Assembly (NCBI RefSeq): GCF_012844345.1
Contig: NZ_CP051625.1
Coordinates: 3,472,001-3,536,000 of the forward strand
Source of the DNA: Pseudomonas sp. gcc21
Lineage (GTDB): Bacteria; Pseudomonadota; Gammaproteobacteria; Pseudomonadales; Pseudomonadaceae
DNA: 64,000 nt
Direction of reading: 5' to 3'
Shown: positions 49,731 through 58,407 of the stretch, piece by piece
How the letters are laid out: every line of letters starts with the position of its first letter
How positions within the stretch are numbered: the first letter of the stretch is position 1
Made by a program: the position numbers and the translations under genes
Notes under the pieces: generated by a model
Told to the model about the DNA's origin: nothing
Database searches by the model: none
What the model saw: only the letters and a program-made list of their open reading frames with translations

Positions 49731-50978
49731 TCAGGCAGCCGGCTGGGTGTGCTTGGCAGAACCCGGCAGCAGCTGGTTGAGAATGATCGCAACTACTCCG
49801 CACAGGCTGATGCCCTGCAGATTGAGCTCCTCACTGCCGACGATCAGTCCCCCGATGCCAAATACCAGCGTGACCGAGACGATACACAGGTTGCGCGGCT
49901 CCGATAGGTCGACCTGATGGCGAATCAGGGTATTCATGCCAACCACGGCAATCGAACCGAACAGCAGGCACAGAATGCCGCCCATGACCGGTACCGGCAT
50001 GCTTAGCAGGACTGCGCCGAACTTGCTGACGAAGGCTAGGCCAATCGCAAAAATTGCGGCCCAGATCATCACCATCGGGTTGAAATTGCGCGTCAGCATG
50101 ACGGCCCCGGTTACTTCGGAGTAGGTGGTGTTGGGAGGGCCGCCGAGACAGGCCGCCGCGGACGTGGCAATCCCGTCGCCGAGCAATGTGCGCTGCAGGC
50201 CGGGTTTGCGCAGATAATCCTTGCCTGTCACCGAGCCGATTGCCAGCACATCGCCGATATGCTCGATCGCCGGTGCGATCGCGACCGGCAGCATGAACAG
50301 AATCGCTGCGAGGTGGAACTCGGGGGTTACGAACCGGGGAACAGAAAACCAGCTGGCCTCGCCGACTGCGCTGAAATCAACCACACCAAATAGCCATGAC
50401 AAGCTGTAGCCCACCAGCACGCCCGCGAGGATCGGCACCAGCCGGAAGATTCCCTTGGCCAGAACAGCTACGGCGATAGTGGTCGCCAAAGACGCCATGG
50501 AGATAAGAATGGCGACCGGGTAATCAACCAGTACCGCGCTGCCATCGCCGGCCTTGCCCATCGCCATATTGACCGCCACCGAAGCCAGCCCAAGCCCAAT
50601 CACCATGATTACCGGGCCCACAACAACCGGCGGTAGCAGCCGTTGAATAAATCCCGGACCACGTAGCCTGACTGCCAGACTCAGCAGGATATAGACAACG
50701 CCGGCTGCAAACAGCCCGCCGAGCGTCGCCGGCAGGCCCCAGGTCTGATTGCTGTAGAGAATGGGCGCGATGAAGGCGAAGCTGGACGCCAGAAACACCG
50801 GAATCTGTCGGTGTGTGGTGAACTGGAACATCAGGGTGCCGATACCAGCGGTAAACAAGGCTACGCTGGGGTCCATCCCGGTGATCAGTGGCATCAGCAC
50901 CAGGGCGCCAAAAGCCACGAACAGCATCTGCGAACCAGCTAGCGCGGTGCGCCAGCCACTGGTTTCAACTCCCTGCAT
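49731..50978 (-). CDS. uraA: Uracil permease (UraA/NCS2 family)
   Basis: 415 residues with 12-14 predicted membrane helices. Typical NCS2 features: QMLFVAFGALVLMPLITGMD at the start, the substrate-site Glu in VAIAPAIEHIGDVLAIGSVTG, and the GGPPNTTYSEVTGAV motif in the second core helix pair. It takes up uracil with protons. It begins directly after the upp stop, so the two form one upp-uraA unit for uracil salvage. Confidence 0.92.
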   Translation of the reverse strand: MQGVETSGWRTALAGSQMLFVAFGALVLMPLITGMDPSVALFTAGIGTLMFQFTTHRQIPVFLASSFAFIAPILYSNQTWGLPATLGGLFAAGVVYILLSLAVRLRGPGFIQRLLPPVVVGPVIMVIGLGLASVAVNMAMGKAGDGSAVLVDYPVAILISMASLATTIAVAVLAKGIFRLVPILAGVLVGYSLSWLFGVVDFSAVGEASWFSVPRFVTPEFHLAAILFMLPVAIAPAIEHIGDVLAIGSVTGKDYLRKPGLQRTLLGDGIATSAAACLGGPPNTTYSEVTGAVMLTRNFNPMVMIWAAIFAIGLAFVSKFGAVLLSMPVPVMGGILCLLFGSIAVVGMNTLIRHQVDLSEPRNLCIVSVTLVFGIGGLIVGSEELNLQGISLCGVVAIILNQLLPGSAKHTQPAA

Positions 50979-51620
50979 TTAATGAACGTCCTTTTGCTTG
51001 GTTCCGAAAATCTTGTCGCCCGCATCGCCCAGACCGGGAATGATGTAGCCATGCTCATTCAGGCGCTGGTCGATCGAGGCAGTATATATTTCCACGTCCG
51101 GGTGTACTTCATTTACCCGCTCGATCCCTTCCGGCGCTGCGACCAGTACCAACGCTCGAATTTCCTTGGCGCCGGCCTGCTTGAGCAGATCGATGGTCGC
51201 CACCATGGAGCCGCCAGTCGCTAGCATGGGATCGATGATGAGCGCCCGGCGCTGATTGAGTTCGCCTACCAGTTTTTCCAGATAGGTATCGGCTTCCAGC
51301 GTCTCTTCATTGCGTGCCAGGCCGATAACACTGACCCTGGCGCTGGGTATCAGCGAGAGGACGCCGTCAAGCATGCCGATGCCAGCGCGCAGAATCGGCA
51401 CGACAGTGATCTTTTTGCCGGACAGTTTTTCGACTGTCACATCACCGCACCAGCCCTGGATGACGGCTTCTTCAAGCAGCATGTCCTTGGTCGCCTCGTA
51501 GGTCAGCAGCGCGGCGACTTCCTGGGCCAGTTCACGAAAATTCTTGGTGCTTATATCGGCGCGGCGCATCAGCCCGAGTTTGTGGCGAATCAGCGGGTGG
51601 CGGATCTCTTTGACTTTCAT
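50979..51620 (-). CDS. upp: Uracil phosphoribosyltransferase
   Basis: 213 residues. Converts uracil and PRPP to [23 protein letters not shown] at the N-terminus, the PRPP motif region [20 protein letters not shown] (near residues 129-148), and the uracil-binding [16 protein letters not shown] at the C-terminus are all standard. First gene of upp-uraA; divergent from hpt. Confidence 0.96.
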   Translation of the reverse strand: MKVKEIRHPLIRHKLGLMRRADISTKNFRELAQEVAALLTYEATKDMLLEEAVIQGWCGDVTVEKLSGKKITVVPILRAGIGMLDGVLSLIPSARVSVIGLARNEETLEADTYLEKLVGELNQRRALIIDPMLATGGSMVATIDLLKQAGAKEIRALVLVAAPEGIERVNEVHPDVEIYTASIDQRLNEHGYIIPGLGDAGDKIFGTKQKDVH

Positions 51621-51853
51621 GGAAGGCTCTCATGCACGCGGGGGAAAGGATGTTTTATAGCTTAGAGTCTGTGTGCATGGGGTCGCAAGCAGAAGGGGAG
51701 CGTTGCTGGCGCATTCAATGCTTGCTACGGGCATATTAATGGCTTCGAAACGGGCGTCACTGATAGCCAGGCAACGTCGGCGCTGGTTGGTTGGCCTGAT
51801 CGCCTCCCTGCAAAACCATGCGTCCGGATATCCATCGAAGGACTGCAATGTTC

Positions 51854-51882
51854 TTGCGTTTAGCCTGTAGGACCAGTATTTT
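51854..51882 (+). promoter_or_regulatory. Candidate hpt promoter
   Basis: TTGCGT at 51854-51859, a 17-nt spacer and TATTTT at 51877-51882, giving a start near 51889 and a leader of about 134 nt. Motif prediction only. The 230 bp on the upp side of this promoter hold nothing else I can identify. Confidence 0.35.
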
Positions 51883-51888
51883 TGCGCC

Positions 51889-52022
51889 CCTTTCGTAGGG
51901 ACTGTTGACGTTTCGTCGCGAGCTGCTTTGCTGTGTCGGATGATGTCAAGCAACCTGGACGGCTACCCCGAAGGGCTGCAGCCGCTACGAAACATCAACA
52001 GACCTTACCCCGGAGAAGTGCA
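51889..52022 (+). promoter_or_regulatory. Candidate structured 5' leader of hpt
   Basis: Bases 51902-51916 (CTGTTGACGTTTCGT) are complementary to 51987-52001 (ACGAAACATCAACAG) at 14 of 15 positions, with a single C-A mismatch. The helix would close a 70-nt interior that itself can form GGCT/AGCC with an inner CCC/GGG hairpin (51961-51983). The hpt ribosome binding site (GGAG, 52012-52015) lies 10 nt after the closing helix. This layout, one long closing stem around a compact core right before a purine-salvage gene, resembles a riboswitch or other cis-regulatory RNA, but no known class was recognised. Chance pairing is a possible alternative. Confidence 0.4.
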
Positions 52023-52580
52023 ATGTCCGTCGATCTTGAACACATCAAGCAGGTTATGGCTGAGGCTGATTGTCTGTTTACCGAGGCTCAGGTTCAGGAA
52101 GCCATGGACAAGATGGCTGAACAGATAAACAGCCAGATGGCGGACAGAAATCCCATCGTATACAGCGTAATGAACGGGGGGCTTATCATTGCCGGTCAGC
52201 TGGCAACGCGGTTGAACTTTCCACTTGAGCTCAGCTACCTGCACGCCACGCGCTACCGCAACAAACTGAGCGGGGGCGAGCTGTTCTGGAAAGCCCGCGC
52301 CGAGCATTCGCTGGTTGATCGTACGGTATTGATTCTCGACGATATCCTGGACGAAGGACACACCCTCGCCGCGATCGTGGAATACTGTCGCGACGCTGGT
52401 GCCAGTGAAGTGCTGACCGCAGTCCTGCTGGACAAGAAGCATGATCGCAAGGCCTATCCGGGCATGCGTGCCGACTTTACAGGGATGGAAGTAGAAGACC
52501 GTTACATCTTCGGCTTCGGTCTGGATTACAAGGGTTACTGGCGCAATGCGCCAGGTATCTTCGCCCTCAAGGGTCACTGA
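52023..52580 (+). CDS. hpt: Hypoxanthine-guanine phosphoribosyltransferase
   Basis: 185 residues from the ATG at 52023; 30 further in-frame codons upstream lie in the leader and show no homology. The PRPP-binding motif is VLILDDILDEGHTLAAIVEY near residues 104-123, and the base-binding region near DRYIFGFGLDYKGYWRN matches the Pseudomonas Hpt/HGPRTase group. It recycles hypoxanthine and guanine to IMP and GMP. The divergent neighbour upp performs the same salvage chemistry on uracil. Confidence 0.93.
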   Translation: MSVDLEHIKQVMAEADCLFTEAQVQEAMDKMAEQINSQMADRNPIVYSVMNGGLIIAGQLATRLNFPLELSYLHATRYRNKLSGGELFWKARAEHSLVDRTVLILDDILDEGHTLAAIVEYCRDAGASEVLTAVLLDKKHDRKAYPGMRADFTGMEVEDRYIFGFGLDYKGYWRNAPGIFALKGH

Positions 52581-52605
52581 CAGCCGGCAGAGGCTGGCGA
52601 CCGCA

Positions 52606-54354
52606 TCACAGGGTCGCCGCTTCCGATTGCTGCTCTGCCAGGTCCTCGCGGATATGCCGCGCCGCTTGCGAGGGTCGGGCTACGTAGCGCCGCGATCCAC
52701 GCACCGCACCCATTCCCGCACGCTTGAGCTTGAGTCTCAGCGGCGCCCGAACACCAATCAGATAAACCTTGATGCCGCGTTTTTCAAGGTCCTGCAACGC
52801 TTTCTGAAAGATCACCAGCGCGCTCATGTCCATACTCGGTACCGTCTGCATGTCGATAGCAAGATAACGGATTGCTTCGTCGTACCGGTTCAGCGCGTTC
52901 AGCGCCTTGTCTGCAGCGGCAAAGAACAACGGACCGTTTATCTGATATAGCGCTACGCTTTCCGGCAGGGCCGCCAGCGCTGCATCGCTGTGGATGGGTT
53001 TCTTGCTGCCCTGGCTCAGGTCCGCCATGCGCTTGATGAACAGCACCGATGCCAGCAGCAAACCGACGCCAACTGCCAGCACCATATCAAACAGTACGGT
53101 CAGCACCAGACAGATGATCAGCACCCAGACATCCTGGCGTGGCCCGATACGCAGCATATGCACTACATGGGGCGCCTCGCTCATGTTCCAGGCCACGATC
53201 AACAGCATCGCTGCCAGCGAAGCCATGGGTAGATAAGCGAACAGATCGGCCAGCAGGACCACTGCGAGCAGGATCACCAGCGCATGAAATACCGCTGCCA
53301 TAGGCGTACGCGCCCCGGAGCGAACGCTGGTCGCGGTCCGGGCGATAGCCGCTGTCGCGGTGATGCCGCCGAAGAAAGGCACAATCAGATTACCCAGACC
53401 CTGACCCATCAACTCGGCGTTGGGGTTATGGCGGGTGTTGGCCATGCCGTCGGCAACCAGCGCACACAGCAGCGACTCGATGGCACCAAGCATGGCTACC
53501 GCCAGCGCTGCGGGCAGCAATTCCCGCAGCAGATTGAAATCAACTGCTAACGGTTGGCCATCCGCGCCGGGCAACGTCCACGGCAATACCCAGTGCGGGG
53601 CGATAGGCGGGATGCCAGCGTGGGTAACGCCGTCCATCACATAACTGAAGCGCGAGCCGAGCGTGTCCACTGGAAGACCGAAATGCATCAGCCCCAACGC
53701 GAGCAAGGCGCCGACCAGCAAGGCGACCAGATGACCAGGGATTTTCCGCGTCACGCGGGGCCAGAGCATCAATACCCCAAGGGTAACGATGCCCACCAGG
53801 GTGTCGCCGGGCTGAATGCTCGGAAGCGCCTGCACCAGCGCTTGCAGTTGATCAACGTAGCTCTCGTGCTGACCCACGTTTCGCAGGCCGAAGAAATCCT
53901 TGATCTGCAAGGTGGCGATGACCACACCAATGCCTGCGGTGAAGCCCATTACTACGGGATAGGGCACCACCTGAATCAGGCTGCCCATTCGTGCCAAACC
54001 CAGCGCAAGCAGGATAAGCCCGGACATGGCACTGACCAGCAGGAGTCCGCCGATGCCGTATTGTTGGGTGATCGGCAACAGGATCACCACAAAGGCGGCG
54101 GTCGGTCCTGAGATGTTGAAACGCGAACCGCCCGTCAACGCTATGATCAGCCCGCCGATGATGCCGGTATAGAGCCCGTGTTGCGGCGCAACGCCCACCG
54201 CGATAGCCAAGGCCATGCCCAAAGGAATAGCGATGATGCCGACAGTAATGCCGGCGAGCAGGTCGCCACGTAACGTCTGGAGGGTATATCCCTCTTTGAT
54301 GCTTTCGCGCATCGCCGCGAAGAGGGGCAGGCGGCCTGAACCAGTGCGTGCCAT
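52606..54354 (-). CDS. SulP-family anion transporter with STAS domain
   Basis: 582 residues from the ATG at 54354; the frame remains open 28 codons upstream. Residues 20-430 have the SulP membrane core (GDLLAGITVGIIAIPLGMAL; the conserved IIGGLIIALTGGSRFNISGPTAAF; LGAIESLLCALVADGM). The C-terminal STAS domain (about 450-560; YLAIDMQTVPSMDMSALVIF) holds the regulatory phosphorylation-type Ser/Asp position. It imports sulfate, bicarbonate, dicarboxylate or a similar anion; the substrate cannot be told. A neighbouring carbonic anhydrase gene, typical of bicarbonate SulPs, is not adjacent. Confidence 0.9.
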   Translation of the reverse strand: MARTGSGRLPLFAAMRESIKEGYTLQTLRGDLLAGITVGIIAIPLGMALAIAVGVAPQHGLYTGIIGGLIIALTGGSRFNISGPTAAFVVILLPITQQYGIGGLLLVSAMSGLILLALGLARMGSLIQVVPYPVVMGFTAGIGVVIATLQIKDFFGLRNVGQHESYVDQLQALVQALPSIQPGDTLVGIVTLGVLMLWPRVTRKIPGHLVALLVGALLALGLMHFGLPVDTLGSRFSYVMDGVTHAGIPPIAPHWVLPWTLPGADGQPLAVDFNLLRELLPAALAVAMLGAIESLLCALVADGMANTRHNPNAELMGQGLGNLIVPFFGGITATAAIARTATSVRSGARTPMAAVFHALVILLAVVLLADLFAYLPMASLAAMLLIVAWNMSEAPHVVHMLRIGPRQDVWVLIICLVLTVLFDMVLAVGVGLLLASVLFIKRMADLSQGSKKPIHSDAALAALPESVALYQINGPLFFAAADKALNALNRYDEAIRYLAIDMQTVPSMDMSALVIFQKALQDLEKRGIKVYLIGVRAPLRLKLKRAGMGAVRGSRRYVARPSQAARHIREDLAEQQSEAATL

Positions 54355-54616
54355 AAAATGTCCTGTCGTGCCTGATCGGGGCGAGGCGCAGCCCCTGTTG
54401 AAAGATCCATCCTTTTTGCCGGGAAGCCCTAATAGCATACTCTTCCAGGCCTCTGTCTGGAGCCAAGCGCCACCGGTGCGCGGATTTATCGCAGATCCGC
54501 AACACCGCGCGGGCTCGATACTGGCTGATGAATCCCGTCGCGGCAGGGCGATGCTGGTGGGGGATGGTCGGTCTGGTTACAATTGCGCTCCCTGAACACT
54601 GTGCAACGAGGTTTCC

Positions 54617-54910
54617 GTGCGTAAAGACAAGCAGAAGGTAGTCGGTGAACCGATTACAGACGAACAGGTTGCGGTTTTTTTACAGGCGAGGCCGTTCAAT
54701 GCCAATGAGTCGGTGGAATTGCATATCCTCACCAAAGCGTATCGTGGCTTGCGCGCCGAAGACTTTCAGCGCTTCCTGGAAATGTTCCGCGCTGAAGGGT
54801 ATGACGTGAATGCCACAGACGCCCAGGGCCGCACGTTTCTCAGCACCCTGCGCGATCACGCCCAGGCTGAGGATTACATTGTCGCCCTCGAGGCCGCTGG
54901 CGCACGATAA
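54617..54910 (+). CDS. PA4642-like conserved small protein
   Basis: 97 residues from a GTG start. The segments RKDKQKVVGEPITDEQVAVF and LTKAYRGLRAEDFQRFLEMF closely match, as I recall it, the roughly 94-residue P. aeruginosa protein PA4642. No signal peptide, membrane segment or catalytic motif. The 60-residue core has an EF-hand-unlike helix-turn-helix look (AEGYDVNATDAQGRTFLSTL) but I cannot assign a function. The 262 bp between it and the SulP gene hold no other feature I can support. Confidence 0.75.
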   Translation: MRKDKQKVVGEPITDEQVAVFLQARPFNANESVELHILTKAYRGLRAEDFQRFLEMFRAEGYDVNATDAQGRTFLSTLRDHAQAEDYIVALEAAGAR

Positions 54911-55050
54911 ATCGGCCCTCTGGGGTTGGGTTTGTCGTGCTGTCTGTCTGCCACTGGCAATGCTCATCAGCTATGCTGTGAACCCCGGCGTAGCAACCAA
55001 GCTGGCCGCTGCCCGGGATATCAACAATTGAACTTAAGGAGTGCCGTGTC

Positions 55051-55635
55051 ATGTTGAAACCTGTGGGTATGCTGGCTGTATTCGCTCTGGCTCTGACGTT
55101 GGTGGGCTGCGCCCATAGTCCCCAGCAGCTCAGCGTGCAGCCCAAGGTTCAGGTCGCCCTGAACCCCGTCGCAGGCAATCAGCCGGTGGCGGTCGCTGTG
55201 CAGGACACACGGTCCTCAACCGTACTCGGCACACGGGGCGGTATCTATCCGAACTCGAGCAACCTGACCCTGAGCGACCGATCGATCCCGGCCATTCGCC
55301 AGGAAGTCGAACAGTCTCTGCGTCAGCTGGGGTTTGTTGTGGTTCAACCCGGTTCGGCCGGCGCCAATAGCCTCACGGTCAACCTCGCTGAGCTCAGCTA
55401 CCGCTCACCCAGCGACGGGGCGTATGTCACCCAGGCGGACATCGGCGCAGTGTTCACTGCCGAGGCGCGCGGTCGCGACCAGATTTACAACGGGCGCTAC
55501 AGCGCATCTGCCCAGCATCGTTTCGGTTACGCGCCCAATCAGGCGACCAATACCAAGCTGGTGTCTGAAGTGCTGAGTGATGCCTTGTCGCGGATGTTCC
55601 GGGATCAGGAAATTGTCCGCGTGCTCCAGCGCTAG
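55051..55635 (+). CDS. YajG-family lipoprotein
   Basis: 194 residues. Signal peptide with lipobox LTLVGC (Cys about 20). The mature protein has the YajG pattern: an early QPKVQVALNPVAGNQPVAVA, VQDTRSSTVLGTRGGIYPNS (near residues 49-68), then a C-terminal half with SLRQLGFVVVQPG and the terminal SRMFRDQEIVRVLQ. TAAGGAG lies 13 nt before the ATG. YajG family proteins are uncharacterised lipoproteins, often linked with AmpG in enterobacteria; no ampG is in this window. Confidence 0.85.
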   Translation: MLKPVGMLAVFALALTLVGCAHSPQQLSVQPKVQVALNPVAGNQPVAVAVQDTRSSTVLGTRGGIYPNSSNLTLSDRSIPAIRQEVEQSLRQLGFVVVQPGSAGANSLTVNLAELSYRSPSDGAYVTQADIGAVFTAEARGRDQIYNGRYSASAQHRFGYAPNQATNTKLVSEVLSDALSRMFRDQEIVRVLQR

Positions 55636-55673
55636 GATATCTCTTGTAGTTTTGCGCTGAATAACAGCGAACT

Positions 55674-55704
55674 AAAAAGCCAGACCCTGAGGTCTGGCTT
55701 TTTT
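55674..55704. terminator. Bidirectional terminator between yajG-like gene and betT
   Basis: AAAAAGCCAGACC/GGTCTGGCTTTTTT, a CTGA loop flanked by a T-run on either strand. It serves both the plus-strand YajG gene and the minus-strand betT. Confidence 0.92.
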
Positions 55705-55727
55705 GTGCATGGTCTGCAACGGGCCGC

Positions 55728-57800
55728 TTATCCCTTTTCGGGGGGCGGCGTCATGGTCGGGGAGGGTGTGAGCATCTCGTCGTGCTCGGCCATGTTCCAG
55801 GGCAGTGAGCCGGGCGAGATATGCAGGAAGTGCAGATAGCGCTCGAAATGGTCAAGGGCGTCGCCGATGATTTCCTGCTGATCGTAGCCGTAGATATCGT
55901 AGGTCTGCCCGCCGCGACGGAGGAAGACCTCGGCGCGGTAATAGTGCGCTTCGGGCGTACTATCGGTGGCGGCTACTTCAGGAAAAGCATAGTCCGGGCG
56001 TGCATATTCGCGGATGCGGATCTCATAGATGAAGTCGGTCTGGCCCGGCTTGACTACTTCGATATAGGCACGTCCCAATTCCGCATCGTGGTTCGCCTCC
56101 GCGGGCCAGCCCTGATCGGCCAGATTGCTTGCCAGCCGTTGCAGGGCCGGGAACACCGTTTGCGCAATGAACTGTTCGACCTCCTTTTTCTCGGGAAAAT
56201 TGACGATCCCCGCGACACGCTTCTTCCACAACGAGGCCGCATTCGCGTGGGAATGCCGGCCGGTTTGCATGTGATGAATCAGGCTCTGGTCACGGTGCCC
56301 CTCGATCACCAGCGCCCGCCACATTCCCACAGCGGATATCAGCATGATGATGGCAAAGGGGAGGGCGCTGGCGATGGTCATCGTCTGCAACGCGCTCAAG
56401 CCGCCCGCCAGCAACAAGGTAGCGGCCACAGCCCCTTCCAGAATGGCCCAGAACGCCCGTTGCCAGGCCGGAGTCGCGAGCACACCGCCTGAGGCCAGCG
56501 AGTCGATGACCAGGGAGCCCGAGTCCGATGAGGTAACGAAGAAGGTGATGATAAGCAGTACCGTCAGGAAGGACACGATCGAGGTGAGCGGGAGGCGCTC
56601 GAACAGCTTGAACAGCGCGATCGCGTTATCGTTCTGCACTTCGGTGATCAGCGCGGTATAACCCTCGTTCATGATCAGGTGCAGTGCGGTGTCGCCAAAG
56701 ATGGAAAACCACATGAAGGTGAAAATACTCGGCACCAGCATGACACCCACCACAAATTGGCGAATGGTGCGTCCGCGGCTGATCTTGGCGATAAACAGGC
56801 CGACGAAGGGCGCCCAGGCGATGGTCCAGCCGAAGATGAACAGCGTCCAGTTGCCGATCCAGTCAGAGCGCGTATAGGCCTGAAGATTGAAGGTCCGCTC
56901 GATAATGTTATTCAGGTAGCTGCCGGTGTTCTGCAAGAAGGTTTCCAGAATGAACACAGAAGGGCCAACCAGAAACACGAAGATCATCAGGGCAACGGCC
57001 AGGACCATGTTCAGGATGGAGAGGTTCTTCACGCCCTTGTCGAGGCCCGCTACCACCGAGATCAGCGCCAGTGCCGTAATCACCGCAATGGTGATGATCT
57101 GGACCGTGATGGAGACCGGGATCTCTGGCCAGAGATAATTCATGCCCGCGTTAATCTGGGTGACCGAGAGGCCCAGCGTGGTGGCGATGCCGAACAGGGT
57201 ACCGAGAATCGCGAATACGTCGACGGTGTGGCCAATGGGGCCGTGAATGCGCTCACCGATCAGGGGGTACAACGCCGAGCGCATGGAGAGCGGCAAGCCA
57301 TGGCGGAAGGCGAAGTACGCCAGCACCAGGCCGACCAGGCCGTAGATCGCCCAGATGTGAAAGCCCCAGTGAAAGAACGCGATCTGCAATGCCTGCTTCG
57401 CCGCGTCCACGGTTTCCGCCGCCCCGGCAGGAGGTGAGGCGTAGTGCAGCACCGGCTCGGCCACACCGAAGAACAGCAGGGCGATCCCGTAACCGGCAGA
57501 AAACAGCATGGCGAACCAGGCCGGAAAGCTGTATTGCGGCTCGGCGTGGTCGGGGCCGAGCTTGATGTGGCCCCAGCTGCTGAAGGCGATCACCGTGATG
57601 AACACGAGGAAGCAGGCAACCGCCAGCATGTAGAACCAGCCAAAGGTGCCGTTGATGTAGGCGAGGACGTCAGCAAAGGCCTCTCCGGCCAGCTCTGGAT
57701 TGCTGACCGTGCCGATCACCAGCAGCAGGGTAACGATTACAGCGGGTAGGAAAACGGGGAAAAGGATGGTCGACTTCCAGGCGGATTGTTCAGCCTTCAT
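55728..57800 (-). CDS. betT: BCCT-family choline/betaine transporter (BetT-type)
   Basis: 690 residues from the ATG at 57800; further in-frame codons upstream are not needed. Twelve membrane helices cover about residues 10-510, with the family signature around FGWTIAWAPFVGLFIAKISR and the substrate aromatic box in the same helix (TM8). A 160-residue cytoplasmic C-terminus follows, as in the BetT subgroup that senses osmolarity (ending MLTPSPTMTPPPEKG). It imports choline for glycine betaine synthesis. betIBA is not in this window. Confidence 0.9.
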   Translation of the reverse strand: MKAEQSAWKSTILFPVFLPAVIVTLLLVIGTVSNPELAGEAFADVLAYINGTFGWFYMLAVACFLVFITVIAFSSWGHIKLGPDHAEPQYSFPAWFAMLFSAGYGIALLFFGVAEPVLHYASPPAGAAETVDAAKQALQIAFFHWGFHIWAIYGLVGLVLAYFAFRHGLPLSMRSALYPLIGERIHGPIGHTVDVFAILGTLFGIATTLGLSVTQINAGMNYLWPEIPVSITVQIITIAVITALALISVVAGLDKGVKNLSILNMVLAVALMIFVFLVGPSVFILETFLQNTGSYLNNIIERTFNLQAYTRSDWIGNWTLFIFGWTIAWAPFVGLFIAKISRGRTIRQFVVGVMLVPSIFTFMWFSIFGDTALHLIMNEGYTALITEVQNDNAIALFKLFERLPLTSIVSFLTVLLIITFFVTSSDSGSLVIDSLASGGVLATPAWQRAFWAILEGAVAATLLLAGGLSALQTMTIASALPFAIIMLISAVGMWRALVIEGHRDQSLIHHMQTGRHSHANAASLWKKRVAGIVNFPEKKEVEQFIAQTVFPALQRLASNLADQGWPAEANHDAELGRAYIEVVKPGQTDFIYEIRIREYARPDYAFPEVAATDSTPEAHYYRAEVFLRRGGQTYDIYGYDQQEIIGDALDHFERYLHFLHISPGSLPWNMAEHDEMLTPSPTMTPPPEKG

Positions 57801-57959
57801 TGGAGTTTTTCCTTGTAGTCGGTTCGGAAGGGTGAGCGCGCGATACGTAATCCTCTCGTAATTTGTGACAGCCCAGCGGCACGAGACGTTCAGAAAGCCG
57901 TCTGCGTGCGGATGCAAATGAGTATAGCCAGTGATGCTGGCGTTTCTGGCGAAGGCTGA

Positions 57960-58352
57960 TCAGGAGGCTTCGCAGGTTTCAATCTTGACCCGAACGGTGC
58001 CGGCCTTGGTCATACCGATTTCCTTCGCGGCCCGCAGCGACAGGTCTATCACCCGCTTCCCGGTATAGGGGCCACGGTCGGTGATCTCTACCATCACACT
58101 GCGCTGGTTCTGTCGATTGGTAACGCACACGAGGGTGCCGAACGGCAGGGTGGGGTGGGCAGCAGTCAGCCGCGTCTGATCATATATCGCGCCGCTGGCG
58201 GTACGTCGGCCATGCAGCTGGGAAGAGTAATAGGACGCTCGGCCTGTTTCGGTGTAACTGTCGAGCTCGCTGGCCGAGCTCTCCTCCAACGGCCCGTTGC
58301 TGGCGCAGGCAAACGCGGGAATCAGTACAAGCGCCGCCAGAAGTCGGCGCAT
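57960..58352 (-). CDS. RlpA-like protein (double-psi beta-barrel, lipoprotein-like signal)
   Basis: 130 residues from the ATG at 58352 (RRLLAALVLIPAFACAS); the upstream in-frame start would place the hydrophobic segment too deep. The signal may be lipoprotein-type (Cys16), but the -3 to -1 residues (AFA) are poor. Mature residues 40-130 form an RlpA-type DPBB: GRASYYSSQLHGRRTASGAI, then THPTLPFGTLVCVTN-like (AAHPTLPFGTLVCVTN), ITDRGPYTGKRVIDLSLRAA. It lacks the SPOR domain of full RlpA, which degrades denuded septal glycan. It sits next to gatB, as in P. aeruginosa (recalled). Confidence 0.85.
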   Translation of the reverse strand: MRRLLAALVLIPAFACASNGPLEESSASELDSYTETGRASYYSSQLHGRRTASGAIYDQTRLTAAHPTLPFGTLVCVTNRQNQRSVMVEITDRGPYTGKRVIDLSLRAAKEIGMTKAGTVRVKIETCEAS

Positions 58353-58407
58353 GGCTGGCTTGCCGCAGCGGAACCGCCCGGCACTCCGGTAAAGGAGTGC
58401 CGACATC

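Noticed and set aside
54810..55031. 73-codon frame between the PA4642-like gene and the YajG gene
   Set aside because: It mostly overlaps the end of the first gene in another frame and has no supported start or motif.
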